This document shows positions 44,101 to 55,141 of a stretch of 64,000 nucleotides of DNA, one piece after another. The DNA is taken from positions 417,313 to 481,312 of the forward strand of contig VTPC01091236.1 in the NCBI GenBank assembly GCA_011009095.1, written 5' to 3'. Below the pieces are notes generated by a model that was given only the letters and a program-made list of their open reading frames with translations, ran no database searches and was not told the DNA's origin. The position numbers and the translations under genes are program-made. Numbering within the stretch: the stretch's first letter is position 1; each line of letters opens with the position of its first letter. The stretch comes from Ignelater luminosus (Eukaryota > Arthropoda > Insecta > Coleoptera > Elateridae).

Positions 44101-46919
44101 AATTGCTCTCCTTCTCTTTTAATTTAGTTTGAACTTGATGTCGGGTCATTGAAGACTATGGGTATTTTGTGTAGACGGGAATTGCTGTTGAACAATTGAA
44201 TGATCTGTGATTTGCCCTTTCTGTAAAATCCTGAGATGGTACCACATCCACTTACATAGATTAATTTTGATAAGCGGTCATCCTTGAAAAATGAGTGGTT
44301 TTGTTTAAAAATTGAAAAAACTAAAGAAAGTCAGGAAAAAGTTCAGTTTAGGGGTAGGGGGGAAAATATACTTGACCAAAGTTTAAAAACTTGATAAATT
44401 ATTTTTCCTATTTTGACTGGATTAAGCCCATACTCGTTAATTGTGTCATAAAATTTTTTACAAATGCCCAATATCAATTCAATTGTGTTGAACTAGCAGT
44501 GACATGGGGGCAACCTTAGAGGACTACATGACCATGCCCTTGAAGAATGTAATCAATTTCATATTAGTTTGTTTTTCTAGTAACAACATCTCTGACTTTA
44601 AGGCATCTGTAAGATAATTAATTTTATGGTTGTCTAGCCAATATCAAATGTCCTTTTTCTTCCATGTACTTGCAGGTTGCGGATTTAACAATTTTAAATG
44701 GTAAGAAGCGTTATCTGGCACTATTACCAGCTTCTGTTTTAGATTTGGTAGAAGTTTTTCTTTTAGCTATTTTGTGAGCAACTCATGGAATCATAGTAGT
44801 TTGCAGATTTGGATCTTGTAGAAAAAGCTAAGCTTGTGCTATTGATAAAACCATTTTTATCACCAGCATGTAGTACAACAAAATGTTTCCCTACACCGCC
44901 AACATTTTTTTACCGATTCGACATCATTATCCTGCCATGATCTTTTACATCCTCTTTTAGAGAAGATCCAGTTTAATCTAAATTGTAGTCTTCCACTTCT
45001 AACTTTCTAATTTTTCTAAGAAACACTCTTCTTTGCTGAACAACTGTTGGTTTTTCGCATAGGGCATGTCTGTTATTATCTTGCAAAGTAGCTGCCGCAA
45101 ACTTGAACAACTTATATCTACAACTTTCCATTAATAAGGTATTAAGTGTAACATGCTGTTTGCAGAAGTACATGTCGTAAATGACATCTCGAACGGTACA
45201 TTTTATAGATTCTGGAAGATCTGTTGTTTTTAGTTTGGCACGTTCATTCACACATACTACTTGCTGAACATCTTGTTCATTTTTACTTACTTCGTCATCC
45301 TCACTTATTGCTCGCTGAACATCTTTCTCATGTGTCCATTGTAACACTCTTTTCAAAATAGATTCACTGATTTTCAGAGCATCCACAACCCACGCACGCA
45401 CTTGAGTCACAGGTATTAGAGGTCCGAGATTACTTTTCTCTTTAGTAAAATATTTATATAAATTTTTAATTAACTGATCAACCGGCAAACGCAACGTGAT
45501 ATCGTAACAACGAACTTCTGTTGTATCAAGTATCGACCACAGGACTAAATATTAAGATTGTAATACATTTAAAGGAATAGGAATAGAAGGGCTGGTTATT
45601 CATTTCCAAGGCCTTTTACAATTACCTTAAGCATGAGAATTTTGTGGATGACTCATTTCTTGTTGAAATATGAATTCTAAGAAATTCCATTACATATGTA
45701 CTTAAAATTGATGTATGGTATCCAATAATTATATAAATCTGTAATTTATTGTTACATTTTAAACATTACTAATAGTTTATCAATACATTATACCTTTTTA
45801 ATATAAATATTATATATGATGCAGCACAGAAAGGTAAGGTATAAGTATTCTATACAGGGAATTAAAAATAATAACAAGCATGTCATTCGAATGCATATCG
45901 AGAGACATGATTTTTGCAATAGAGGCTTGTAAAAATCATAATTTTTGAAAAGAATCTCTTTAAAATACAGCATTAATTTTATTCTTATAGATGCTATTTT
46001 TATTGTTTTTTAGGAAACACGTGAAAATGATGCAATATAAGTCAAATTAAAAAAAATAAAAGATTTGGTACATTCAGCATAACGTGTTGTCAAACATTTC
46101 TGCAAATATGTAGATGAAATAAACAATTTAAATCCCTTACTTCTACTATAGACGATGGTCATTTCTTAGTAAAACTGTACACTAAAGCACTTAGTTCTAA
46201 ATGGGTCTATATTCAAAAATTAAACTATATTTGGCAATTAAAAACTTATTGAAATACCAAACTAACAAAACCTTCCATTAAAGATATTCGTCGATTAGAT
46301 ATTTTGAACTTTAATAGGAGATTGAAATACCGACCCTGAGAATCATTTAAATGCAATTCCAATTATACAAAAAAGTCATTGAAATTCAAAACTGCAAAAT
46401 TCAATAATGGCCTTTGTGTAACGTCACCTGATTTGCTCAAGGCTAACTAGACATAAAATGGAAAAAACATCTTAACTGAAAATGCAAATAAATAAACTTG
46501 AAACTTAATTAACTTAACAAAAAACGATACAAATGGGTGGGAGGTCGCACCAGTCGAAAATGTTTACACTCGTGTAAATTTAAAATATTTCTGTATTTTT
46601 ATTTTTAGTCTTCTTCATCTCAAATAATTTTCAGCTAAACTTCTTAATTTAATTACTACTTAAGAATCGGTTAAAATATTTTTAATTTGGGATGCCTTAG
46701 GTAGAATAATAAAGAATTTTCATTTTGATGCAGGTGTACTGGGATGCACTGTATAAGCACATTTTCTTTGCAGAGAAGTATGAGTACGTAGGACGCCTTC
46801 TGCGGCCTGGCGAAGAACCAACCAACTATTCGGATGATGAAGAGGAAGAAGAATCATCTAGTGCCGGCAATGCAACAGTCGCTGGTGAAGGAGGAGGCGA
46901 TAAGAAGAAAAACGAATAA
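32120..46919 (+). CDS. PGRMC1: Membrane-associated progesterone receptor component (PGRMC1-like, MAPR family)
   Basis: MAPR proteins are ER-membrane proteins with a cytochrome b5-like heme pocket; they bind heme and support cytochrome P450 and sterol metabolism. Three exons: 32120-32426, 32495-32644, 46774-46919 (603 nt, 200 aa; human PGRMC1 is 195 aa). All introns are GT-AG and the joins keep frame (exon 1 ends 'gacctg', exon 3 starts 'agaagtatgag'). Residues about 26-42 form one membrane helix after a short acidic N-terminus. The cytochrome b5-like domain begins at '[12 protein letters not shown]' (64-75) and includes '[11 protein letters not shown]' and '[14 protein letters not shown]'. 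Tyr106 matches the heme-ligating tyrosine (Tyr113 in human) and Tyr100 the second conserved one. '[10 protein letters not shown]' and 'YDDLSDL' follow. The tail is acidic, then Lys-rich (GGGDKKKNE). Intron 2 is 14.1 kb and packed with transposons. The closest insect relative by description is Drosophila MSBP. Confidence 0.95.
32839..32939. mobile_element. Short hAT-type MITE
   Basis: It starts CAGGGGTGGCAAACC, a familiar hAT-type end, and finishes 'acatccctg', the complement of CAGGGATGT. The flanks 'ttataaga' and 'ttatagtt' share their first five bases and may be a decayed 8-bp duplication. About 100 bp long, non-coding. Confidence 0.5.
33150..33345 (+). repeat. Dispersed duplicate, first copy of the C/D pair
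   Basis: The stretch from 'tttgtaggctgttgatg' to 'gccaataaaatg' is repeated, diverged, at 36985-37438. Here the sequence 'attaaaatgtaaatcaaat' is uninterrupted, whereas the second copy has a 249-bp MITE inserted at the 'aaatg'. This copy is therefore the empty site. Confidence 0.8.
33529..34464. mobile_element. TIR element with subterminal GGGTCC repeats
   Basis: Exact 14-bp inverted ends, TTCAACCCTTATCC and GGATAAGGGTTGAA, lie 936 bp apart. Just inside both, 'aagatgggtcc' is repeated in inverted orientation, and 'gggtccaatggaccc'-type palindromes recur at about 33569, 34235 and 34425. There is no transposase. The CCCTTAT-type ends recall piggyBac-like elements, but no TTAA flank is seen, so the class is open. 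Confidence 0.65.
35928..36535 (+). repeat. Dispersed duplicate, first copy of the A/B pair
   Basis: About 600 bp are repeated in direct orientation at 37449-38078. Shared pieces include 'cctaacctagttttctaaac', 'gtcaaaattcatcttgctgg', 'gaaaactactaggaatttg' and 'acttccctggtcaac'. Neither copy has coding content; divergence is roughly one base in ten with small indels. Confidence 0.8.
36985..37438 (+). repeat. Dispersed duplicate, second copy of the C/D pair (interrupted by a MITE)
   Basis: It matches 33150-33345 on both sides of the MITE at 37031-37279, and is followed directly by the second A/B copy. Confidence 0.8.
37031..37279 (+). mobile_element. MITE with 5-bp target duplication and a visible empty site
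   Basis: The terminal inverted repeats are 'agtacaaggggaaaacgat' on the left and the complement of 'atcgttttcctcctgtatt' on the right. The flanks 'aaatg' (37026-37030 and 37280-37284) are exact 5-bp repeats. The paralogous sequence at 33186-33210 has one 'aaatg' and no insert. 249 bp, no coding sequence. A reverse-oriented relative is in WDR19 intron 13. Confidence 0.88.
37449..38078 (+). repeat. Dispersed duplicate, second copy of the A/B pair
   Basis: Direct-orientation partner of 35928-36535. An extra 'gataatgcattcgaaagatattatgg' stretch near 37744 is absent from the first copy. Confidence 0.8.
39550..41450 (-). pseudogene. LINE 3' half: reverse transcriptase (minus strand)
   Basis: On the minus strand, in order: a linker with '[18 protein letters not shown]' and '[12 protein letters not shown]' (about 41440-41330), then RT blocks. 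These are '[16 protein letters not shown]' (fingers), '[15 protein letters not shown]' (palm A), '[13 protein letters not shown]' (palm B) and '[11 protein letters not shown]' (active site, palm C). '[14 protein letters not shown]' follows, then the thumb ending near 'VFISVLTYE' at about 39890. Stops and frameshifts split it into at least two ORFs (40306-40713 and 39883-40302). The 3' end is near 39550, where 'gaaataaaatatataatc' is the last A-rich stretch (minus). The 5' half of the same element lies next to it in the opposite orientation. Confidence 0.88.
41455..43165 (+). pseudogene. LINE 5' half: ORF1/endonuclease region (plus strand, interrupted)
   Basis: The apurinic-type endonuclease begins at 41756 with '[15 protein letters not shown]' and continues with '[11 protein letters not shown]' and '[11 protein letters not shown]' to a stop at 42082. 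It resumes with '[12 protein letters not shown]' (the GD-x-N catalytic block) and 'HRYNTRVM'. It is interrupted at 42357 by the pogo-like element and resumes at 42927 with '[12 protein letters not shown]', the catalytic SDH block. It ends near '[12 protein letters not shown]' at about 43150. The 300 bp before 41756 are A/G-rich and would belong to the 5' end. The segment is the inverted 5' part of the LINE at 39550-41450. Confidence 0.85.
42359..42924 (-). mobile_element. Pogo/Tigger-like element keeping a PHD-type zinc finger
   Basis: The ends 'ggggaaggtcgggtagccct' and its near-complement 'agggctacccaaccttcccc' form terminal inverted repeats of about 32 bp with three mismatches. It is flanked by TA on both sides (42357-42358, 42925-42926), the target of the Tc1/mariner/pogo group. 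The minus-strand reading (42782-42585) has '[16 protein letters not shown]' then '[11 protein letters not shown]'. This Cys-His pattern is the PHD-like finger found at the C-terminus of many Tigger transposases in insects. The DDE catalytic part is absent, so the element cannot move itself. It sits inside the LINE endonuclease, so it inserted after the LINE. Confidence 0.85.
43223..43508 (-). other. Charged ORF of unknown origin
   Basis: The minus-strand reading is rich in Glu, Lys, Arg and Trp towards its end ([18 protein letters not shown]). This resembles the charged tails of MADF/Myb-type proteins that travel with DNA transposons, but no complete domain is visible and there is no clear start context. 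It may be repeat-derived. Confidence 0.25.
44345..45515 (-). pseudogene. Decayed DDE transposase (IS630/Tc1/mariner superfamily type)
   Basis: The minus-strand N-terminal part is an open 173-aa frame (45494-44973). It has an HTH-like start ('[20 protein letters not shown]'), then '[17 protein letters not shown]', '[10 protein letters not shown]' and '[14 protein letters not shown]'. This block order is known from a large family of insect transposase-like proteins. Downstream, in broken frames, are '[18 protein letters not shown]', 'SMSCSQN' and 'LRLPPCHC', which correspond to the first-Asp region and to the [GH]-x-v-x-x-LPPYHxxxNPIE block before the last acidic residue. Multiple stops show it is dead. 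I name the superfamily by motif order only. Confidence 0.75.
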
Positions 46920-47010
46920 TTGTACGTGGTCATGGTGTAAATTTAAGTCTGAAGCTTAATGCTTCGAAGCTGTGCTTTTTTATTCACATTTTTACATTTG
47001 TTTTAATTAA

Positions 47011-47016
47011 AATAAA
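47011..47016 (+). terminator. Candidate polyadenylation signal of the PGRMC1-like gene
   Basis: AATAAA lies 91 nt after the stop codon. Other AATAAA strings occur further on (for example near 47370), so a longer 3' UTR is possible in this AT-rich DNA. Confidence 0.4.
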
Positions 47017-50000
47017 AATAATGTATTCAGAATTAGTTGGAGTATGTAAATGTAAATTTTAAATTTTCTACAAGCTACTTAATATAGTGTATTTTACATT
47101 TTTATGCATTCACAGAAATTAGTACGCTTTATACCGGAAAACAGAATATTGTGCATTTCCTTGGACGGACAAGAAATGGAATGTGAAAATGTTGTTTGTC
47201 AGTGATGTCTGTCTCACAGTTTAATTACATAACTTTTATCCTTTTTGTTAATAGAATGCAAAGAAAGTAAATAATAATCTTATTATTTGAAACCAAAGTT
47301 TAGAGTTTGCTTTTTATAAAGCTTATCAAAATTTTTATTACTGACAAAATTGAACCACTACACAGTAATAAATAAAATAACATGGATGTATTTGGCTGTT
47401 GCAAGTTACAATGGTGACATGATCAATTTCTATTGAATTGAAAACATTCGATTAGAAGGAAGGAGTTACAGTACATACATAAGTTGTTGGATAAAAATAA
47501 TTTTTATTTTTCTACATTAGCGTTATACGATAATATTAATTATGATGAATGAGAAGAATTTTATTGAAGTATCTAAGTATTTTCTTTTTTAATTCTAAAG
47601 ATAATAAAAATTAACAATCATTAAATTTTTATCATTTACCTGTTTAAGTATAAACTTTGAAAGAGTTCCACTGATTAAAAGAATAATATATTTTTTAATT
47701 TAGAGCTAGTTGGATAGCTAAGCGTAAGTATACATTGGACCAAATAATAATCAGTTATAAAATTTTTTGATCGAAATACAAATATTAACCTCCATTTGTT
47801 TTATATTACTTTTATACAACAATTGGCTAGAGAATGAGAATTAAACAAAAATATAATTCTTGAGCTTGAATTACCTAAATCAAGGGTGGGCAATTGTGAC
47901 ACCAAAAGTCAAATTGGCCGGCATAAAGTATTCTATCTGGCTCTTGATGTTTGAATACACTGACGTGCTAAAAAGAATTCGTGAACTCTTCATCAAAATT
48001 ATTCATTTTTTTAAATATTAAATCAATTAAGAACACTAGTGTGTCTTCATTTATGACAAAATTAAAATTATTATTATTGCAGAAAAGAAATGAACATCTA
48101 AAATATAATAACATTTAATCTCATCTCTTTTAAAAATCTCTGATCTGGCCCATATTGAGTTTTAGTTACCTACCCTTGAATTCTCAATTTCGATTTTTGT
48201 AGTTGGTACTATTATTAGTCAATGGCAATTAAGAAATTTTCTTGTTTTAGAGACATCAAAGTTTATAAAATTATCCAGACTGAACACATGTAACTTGCAA
48301 TTTGAATAAACGAACAAGCAAATGAAGGATGAATTTTGTTTTTCGGTTCAACATTATGTTAAGCATTTGTTTTTTTTTATGAATTAAATAAGCTTAAGTT
48401 ATTATTCTAACTCGAAAGATTTTATTCCTTAAGAAGTGTGAAAACAGCCTATTTTTTACCAAAGATTGAAGGTGATAGATGATTTTAGATTGAATAAAAA
48501 ATGTTTCTGGTGCCCTTTGTGTTGGTAAACATTGCAACGGTTTTACAGTGTCAGCGAAGGGCAACCAGATTTTTTTGCTCTACATGCTGATGTAATATGG
48601 ATTTTATTAAACTGATGTTTCAAGGTTCTACATAAGAATAACATGTCAAAATGATACGACAACCTTTTATTATAGTCTTAAGATTTTCATTTGATTCTCA
48701 CTCCAGAATTGAAGGAGAAATAATAATAATCACATTATAGTTTAATGGATAAGAATAATTTAAAATGGTGGGATTAGAATCGGGTTGTCCTTTACTTTTA
48801 GTGTTGGAGTGGGGGCAATAGAAAAATGCTTAAGGTTAAGAGTGAATACGACATAAGCTCGAAACATACTAAACTTCTATTTTTGTTTCAAATACTTCAA
48901 CAATCTCTAACAATGTGATGCTTTAATTAATAATAAATCTTGATTTGGCTGTTTCATTAAGACAGATTAACTTTGTTTTTGAAAATCGAACCTTAACAAT
49001 AGAACAAGTGATTGAAAACAAAAAAGAGCTGTTTGTAAAATCATTTGATTACATCAATAAAGCATTCAGATCTATAATTTTGACTAACGTACAACTCAGA
49101 TAAGTGCCAAATCCTGTTCATTTTAATCTTATTTCAGTTGAAAATGCATAGTAATACAATCTTCTTAATACTTTTATCCAAAAGCAATGTAATTTTAATT
49201 TGAAAATTGAATCTAACCTCAGTTTATTTTTTATTATTGAGAAAAATGTTAACATTCTGCTATAAATATATTGAGTTGTAATCACAGATGCAGGCATAGA
49301 TTTCTGTGAAAACCAAACATCAGTGTTAAAGAACACTAATTGAAGTCCCAAGATGTTTGTTATTAATTTATCTTTTTTACTTTTATAATTTTCTATTAAA
49401 AGTTGGAAAGTAACCTACAACCCCTATATGGTTGTGTTTGCTTAGAAATTTATTCCCTTTTCTTCTTCCAAGACGATCAAGTTTTTGAAGGAAAATCATG
49501 CCCGATTCAAAAAATCTCTCGGTTGGCCATGAAAGAGAAGAACAAGAAATTCGACATGTCGCATACATTTCATACAAACTAATTTTTGTGAAGCAAAACA
49601 GAATTTTGCAGACACTTGTTAGTGTTTATAATTTGAGATTAATGTGTCCAGGCATAAACAACCTAAAAAAATAGATTTTAAAAATATTAATCACCTTTCA
49701 ACTGGTAATTGGTAATCAATTAAGTATTAAAGACTTGACAGATTAATTTATGTAAAAGACACTTGTTGGTGCTAATAACTTTGGGTTAAGAATATGTCCA
49801 GGTGTGAAAATAACCTAGAAAATGAGTTTTGTTGACATTTGTCAATATTCATAGTTTGAGGTTAAGAATTTTGATTGTGTTTAAAATCTTCAGTTTTAAT
49901 GATTTCTAAGAATCAGTAATGTCAACTGCAAAATCAAATTGAAATCATCTATGAATATGATTGAATGCAAATGAAAAATGGCTATACATATCAAATTAGT

Positions 50001-52735
50001 GAAGTCAGATTGTCATATTTTGACAGTTTTGCGAAGACATAAAAATGGCTGTTGGTAGTAAAACAAGCAATTAAATTGCATTGTTGAGTAATGGAAATAC
50101 AATTTTTTCAGCATATTCAATATAATGATAAAACCAGCTGAAGTTGTGCAAAAAATGTTTATTGTAGAACATATACCTACAATTTTTAATTGAATTTGAA
50201 AAATGTCACTGATGTTCAAGTAACATGAAACTTATTTTAACCTTAGTTAATAAATAAATGTTTGTAGGTACTGGGAGACTAAAGAAGAAAACCATAATTT
50301 ATGCTAAAAATGCATATTTATTTGATCACCATTCAATTGTTTTAAAGAGCCTTGATGGCCTACGTATGACTTTCACTTATGAACATAAATCTTTGTGGTA
50401 GATAGTTATTTGCAAAGTGGTAGAACAACGGGAAGTATTCTTAGTTTCCCATAATTATAATGATTCGTGTTCAGGAATAGTATTCATGATTACATGTTGC
50501 CATCAGTGAAAAGAACGCTTTTAAGAGTGTTGTCTTTATATTTATGAAAATTGACATTCACTGCCGATCATCTAGAAAGTTTATGATGCCAATGTTTACC
50601 AGTTACTGCTTGCTCTTAGTCCTAAGCAGTTATGACTGTGTTATTATATTTTCCATGGCCAATCGAGAACAGATTTTCTGAATCATCCTTTATATTTTTA
50701 TATTTGAATGTGTTATGTGAGCAATTAATTGAGAAATAAATGTAACATTTGGTCTTGTTTACCATGCAGATTCTTAATTTTTAGAAAAATGATAATAAAA
50801 CACTTGATTTATAATGATATTCTCTTTGCCACAAGCTATGTATTTTAGTTTGAAATTTAATTTTATGGCCTATCATAAGCTACATTTTCATTATAAAATG
50901 CAAAATAGTAAAACTAATTATAAACAATTGAAAGTATCATAATCAAGTTAAACATGCAACTTATCAATATCCTATGTTTAAAAATAAATTAATTAATCTC
51001 CGAAGATTAAATATTCTGCTCTATGTATGCCTAATTTAATCTGTTCAATACATTGGTCAATATTTTATACCTAATAAGTGTCTTAATTGTGAAGGTATGT
51101 TTGAAAACAAAAAAAATAAAATAAAAATGTAAAAAATAAAATAAATATGTGTGATGTATTGTAAATTACATCTTAACATTTCCAAAGATTGTTTCAAATT
51201 GTCCTTTTTAATGCACTTTGTAATAAAGCACATTTTTTGTGCACGTATTGTAAATGTAATAACACTGCTTAAGGAATCTAATGAATTTTTTAACATGTCG
51301 ATGAAAATTGAATGAAAACATCGTTGCTTCCTAAACTTTTTAATTGTAATTGCATTATATTTTTACTATTGACTTTGTTACTGTAATGTTAAGTAAAATT
51401 TGTCTAATGTCTCATTTTATTCTTTGCTTTTAATTTAAGTTAATGGTGTAGGTTATTTGGGAAGTTTGTTAATAAAATGTGTTTAATTTAAAATGGTCTT
51501 TTTATTATTATGGCTGATTTAGTTTGATACAAGTATCAAAAATGCTGTTAATATAAAGTAATTAAAATATTAGAAGCAGAACGAGCTTTATAAAATATTT
51601 TACCTGCTTTAAAATAATAGGGAGGAGATCTTCACCCATCCAAGCTTTTTGCTTCTGTCTATGACCCTGATAAGTACATATATCTCATTGCCACTGCGCT
51701 TCAATAGATTATGAATATAAATAAAGAGAACAAGAGCAACATTAACTCTACAATCATCAATAAATGTCATTCTAATTAACATTTAAACCCTATATACTAT
51801 CTGTTTCAATTTTTAGAATTTTTCTATTGTAATTACTAAAGAAGAAAATTATTATTTTTGAAATGTTTAGCAAATATACCATAATAAAGTATAAAGAAAT
51901 TTTCTATACCTTCTAACCAAATATTAACATATACAACTAAATCTAAGCATTTAGGGCATTTTTTTCTTTGGCCTTTTTTCAGTAGCCTATCACAAATTTA
52001 TATTACTAGAAAGAAAACTTTTAGTTCTATCAAGAATAGACCTTTTATCTGTGACAGTCCTTGTCTAGCATTGTGACGTTGCAAAAATTTTGTTAGGTAT
52101 TACTAATGGCGAGAAATGAAATTTCCATAAGTTTCAATGTAAAATAGGACAGACATCAATTTGAAATTATAAGAAAACCAAAACCTTGTACATATCCTTT
52201 TTATTACAAGTATGAATAAAGTCCTGTTTATCTAAATCTGTTGTACTATTTGTATAAATTGAACCAACAAATATGATAAATCTATTAAAAGTATGTAATT
52301 ACACTTAACGAACTTCACACCAATTCATCATTTACAAAACGTTTATCATGCAATATTTATAAACTGATTTACAGGTAATTTAAAAGTTTGTTTTAGTAAA
52401 ACTAGAAAGATATTTAAAAAATACATAATAATTTTAAATATTGAAGTGCTTGAAATTTAAATTAAAAGAGAGCAAGTTCCAGTGCATTCTTTATGGGAAT
52501 CAGTTTCGTGGGCTTCTGTTATACCTAAGTGCGCAGAAAGTGACTGCTTCTATCTTTTATCTTTGTTTGGGTAAAAGGTTTATTATGAATCAGTGCAATG
52601 TTGCCATTTAAAAAAATGACAGTGATGTCATCACTTTTTCCAGTATTATTTTATCACTGTTTCAAAATGTACACTGTGGTGCTAAATAACTGTTATTCAC
52701 ATTTTAGTATCTGACAGGACAAAACATGTTAAGGC
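47017..52735. other. AT-rich intergenic DNA, no gene recognised
   Basis: Only short chance ORFs are present. A probable hAT MITE lies at 47881-48178 (listed). Part of the first kilobase may be 3' UTR of the PGRMC1-like gene. Confidence 0.5.
47881..48178. mobile_element. Probable hAT-type MITE
   Basis: It begins CAAGGGTGGGCAA and ends 'gttacctacccttg', the complement of CAAGGGTAGGTAAC. The inside 'ctggctcttgatg' and 'gatctggccc' resemble subterminal hAT sequence. The flanking 8-mers do not match, so this rests on the inverted ends alone. Confidence 0.5.
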
Positions 52736-52774
52736 ATGAAACTGGTGATTACAAAAACATCTAATTCCTGGAGC

Positions 52775-52966
52775 AAATGCATTGTATCCTGATAAATATT
52801 GGGTGTTTCAACAAGATTCCGCTCCTGTGCATGCAACTAAGATTGTTAGCGTGTGCAACAGAAATTGCCCTGATTTCATACCATCATCATTGCGGCCATC
52901 TGTTTCTCCGGATTTAAACCCCATGGATTATTTTGTGTGGAGTAAGATGCAAGACATTTTTGTTTA
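52775..52966 (+). pseudogene. Mariner transposase fragment
   Basis: The plus-strand reading 'YWVFQQDSAPVHATK' followed about 30 residues on by 'SVSPDLNPMDYFVW' contains the second and third catalytic Asp regions of a mariner DDD transposase. The stretch between them is about the usual length. It is open for 61 codons and then runs into a stop; the N-terminal helix-turn-helix part and the first Asp are missing. No terminal repeats seen. Confidence 0.88.
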
Positions 52967-54990
52967 GTTCTTCCCAGTTATAATTATGTGCAAAATATAA
53001 AAGATTTCTGCATAATTTTTTTTATTTTCTTACTTTTGAGTAAGGATATACTTAAACTGCAAAACTTACAGTTTAACAGAAAATCGTACCCAAAAAGCAG
53101 GAAAATTTAATAAAGATTTAAAACAGTCTTTATGAAAAGTTCCCAAACTGTCATAAAAATCTTGTTTGATTTTATCACGTTTGACTGAAAATATGCATTT
53201 TGCAAATTCCCTTGTATAAAATACCTGAAACAATATTTACAGTATTAACAGATTCTACTGACATCTATGGAATGTTCTCACTTACTACTTGCTAAATTTA
53301 AACGAACATTATTGTAATATTTAAAAGAAACATTTCAATATACTTAATAAGAAACAGTAATACTGTTAATTTGAATCGATCCCTGCTTAAACTGAAATTA
53401 TTAGCTTTAAATATACTCTACCAGTTTAACAAATTAATGCCTTCCTTTAAAGATATAGGGATACTTGTATCAAACAACTTTTCATGATTGAAAGATATAT
53501 CAGTTTGAATTAAATATATTTTTTTAAACATACATGTATACTTAAAGGAAGAAATTCTTTTGTTCTTTATCCTTCTTTAATTTTTCTGTTTTTGTCTTTT
53601 AGTGACCTGTTTATTTACCATTAGATTTATATAAATCTTTCCTTGATTCCATGTCATACTTGATCAAAATCTTTTAAACATTTCAACTCTTTCTTTTTCA
53701 TTAAATGATTTACACTGCATGGTTTTGTTTTTTAAAGAACTTTTATGGTTGCAAACATAATTCCATACTTCATTCCATTCTTTTTTTCTGTAATATTCTT
53801 CCTTTTCTTGTTTTAATATTTACTTTATTTTACTTCTTTTTTCTTCTATTCTTCTCTTCTATATCACTAATTACTTCGTCTGATTTACTTCATATTCTCT
53901 TTTCTCCTATTACGTAGTTAGAATCATCAGGATCTTCTATTTCCAACATCTTATCATGCTCATTTCTTGTTTCTCTACTATTTTCTTTTTCCATACAGTT
54001 ATTTTTATTAATGTTTCCATTCTTCAACATTACTTCTTCATTGTGGGTTTTTTTTCCTTTTCAAAGCTAATGTTTAAATATTTTTATCAAAGTTATGTAA
54101 AATACTCTTACCGCAATGCACTAAAACGGTTATGGTTTTAGAACTCCTTATAAGTTGGAAGTTAAATAAAAAATAATTGGGAAGATACATCACAACTGGT
54201 CAGTTTTTATGGCTTACACTTATTTCTTATTAGAATATGGAAGTTCAGGACTAATAGTGTTTTCTAAGTGGCATCTCAGATTACAGCTTTCTTTTATTTA
54301 AACTAAAAAGCATATTTGTGTGATAGATTTATGGCTTGCACATAAGATGGCATCAAAACTTTATTTCTACTAAAATGTGGACTTACAACTATTGTGAATT
54401 AGGGTAACGATATGTATTTGTTACAATTTGATGTAAGAGTGCAATAATTGGTTTCTTGATACAATGTTACAGTTGGGCACAACAAGGCCAACTTGCAAAG
54501 TGACATCACATGCAAATCGTTAAAGAGCAGTATATTTACATAACTATTCCTGGTATCGAAGCAGGACTTGGACCATCTGAATTACATTCAGTAAGTTACA
54601 AAAATATATTAAAAAATAAATTACAATTTTTTATGTTGTGATTTCTTGTAAACAAGAAGTAATGAATAAAGAAATAAAAGCTACATTGAGAGCAATGTAA
54701 AACACTCCTTAGAAAATAGCTGCTGCAAGAGTTAAAGAAAGAAATGCAAAGAAGATGAGAAAATAAATATGGTCAAGAAAGACTGGGTAAGTAAAGTTTA
54801 AGTAAATTTTATATTGATTTAAAAACTGCTTTAAGTATGTAATCTTGTTGGTTTTAGAATGCACTCGAAAAAGCATTAAGCTGTAAAATACGTTTGCTAC
54901 AAGAGTATGCCCATTTTTTCTCCCTACAACAGATATGGCAAATGACTGAATTTCATATGTAATTTTTGTTATTTAAATTTAAATCAGAAT
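52967..54990. other. Intergenic, nothing recognised
   Basis: T-rich DNA with chance ORFs only (53705-53917, 53956-54141). No repeat boundaries found. Confidence 0.5.
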
Positions 54991-55141
54991 ACCATCATAT
55001 TATTAGTTTTCGTAGCTACGTATAGTATATCAGTTCTGAAGATTCATACAAAATACCAAACTCACTGCTAATCACTTTGAAGGAGAGAGTTACTGTATTT
55101 ATATATTTAATACTTATTTCCATATTAATAACAAGATACTG

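Larger units (their letters stand above)
32645..46773 (+). other. PGRMC1-like gene intron 2, 14.1 kb
   Basis: The intron runs from donor GTTTGT (32645) to acceptor TTTGCAG (46767-46773). It is about 200 times longer than intron 1 (68 bp). It carries a hAT MITE, a TIR element, duplicated segments, a nested MITE, an inverted LINE, a pogo-like insert and a dead transposase, listed separately. I saw no host exon inside. Stretches 34465-35920, 38080-39550, 43170-44320 and 45520-46773 show nothing beyond AT-rich DNA and short chance ORFs. Confidence 0.8.

Noticed and set aside
46725..46773. In-frame upstream extension of PGRMC1 exon 3 (acceptor after 'gatgcag' at 46735)
   Set aside because: Joined to exon 2 in the required phase it hits a stop; the downstream acceptor TTTGCAG at 46773 keeps the conserved protein intact.
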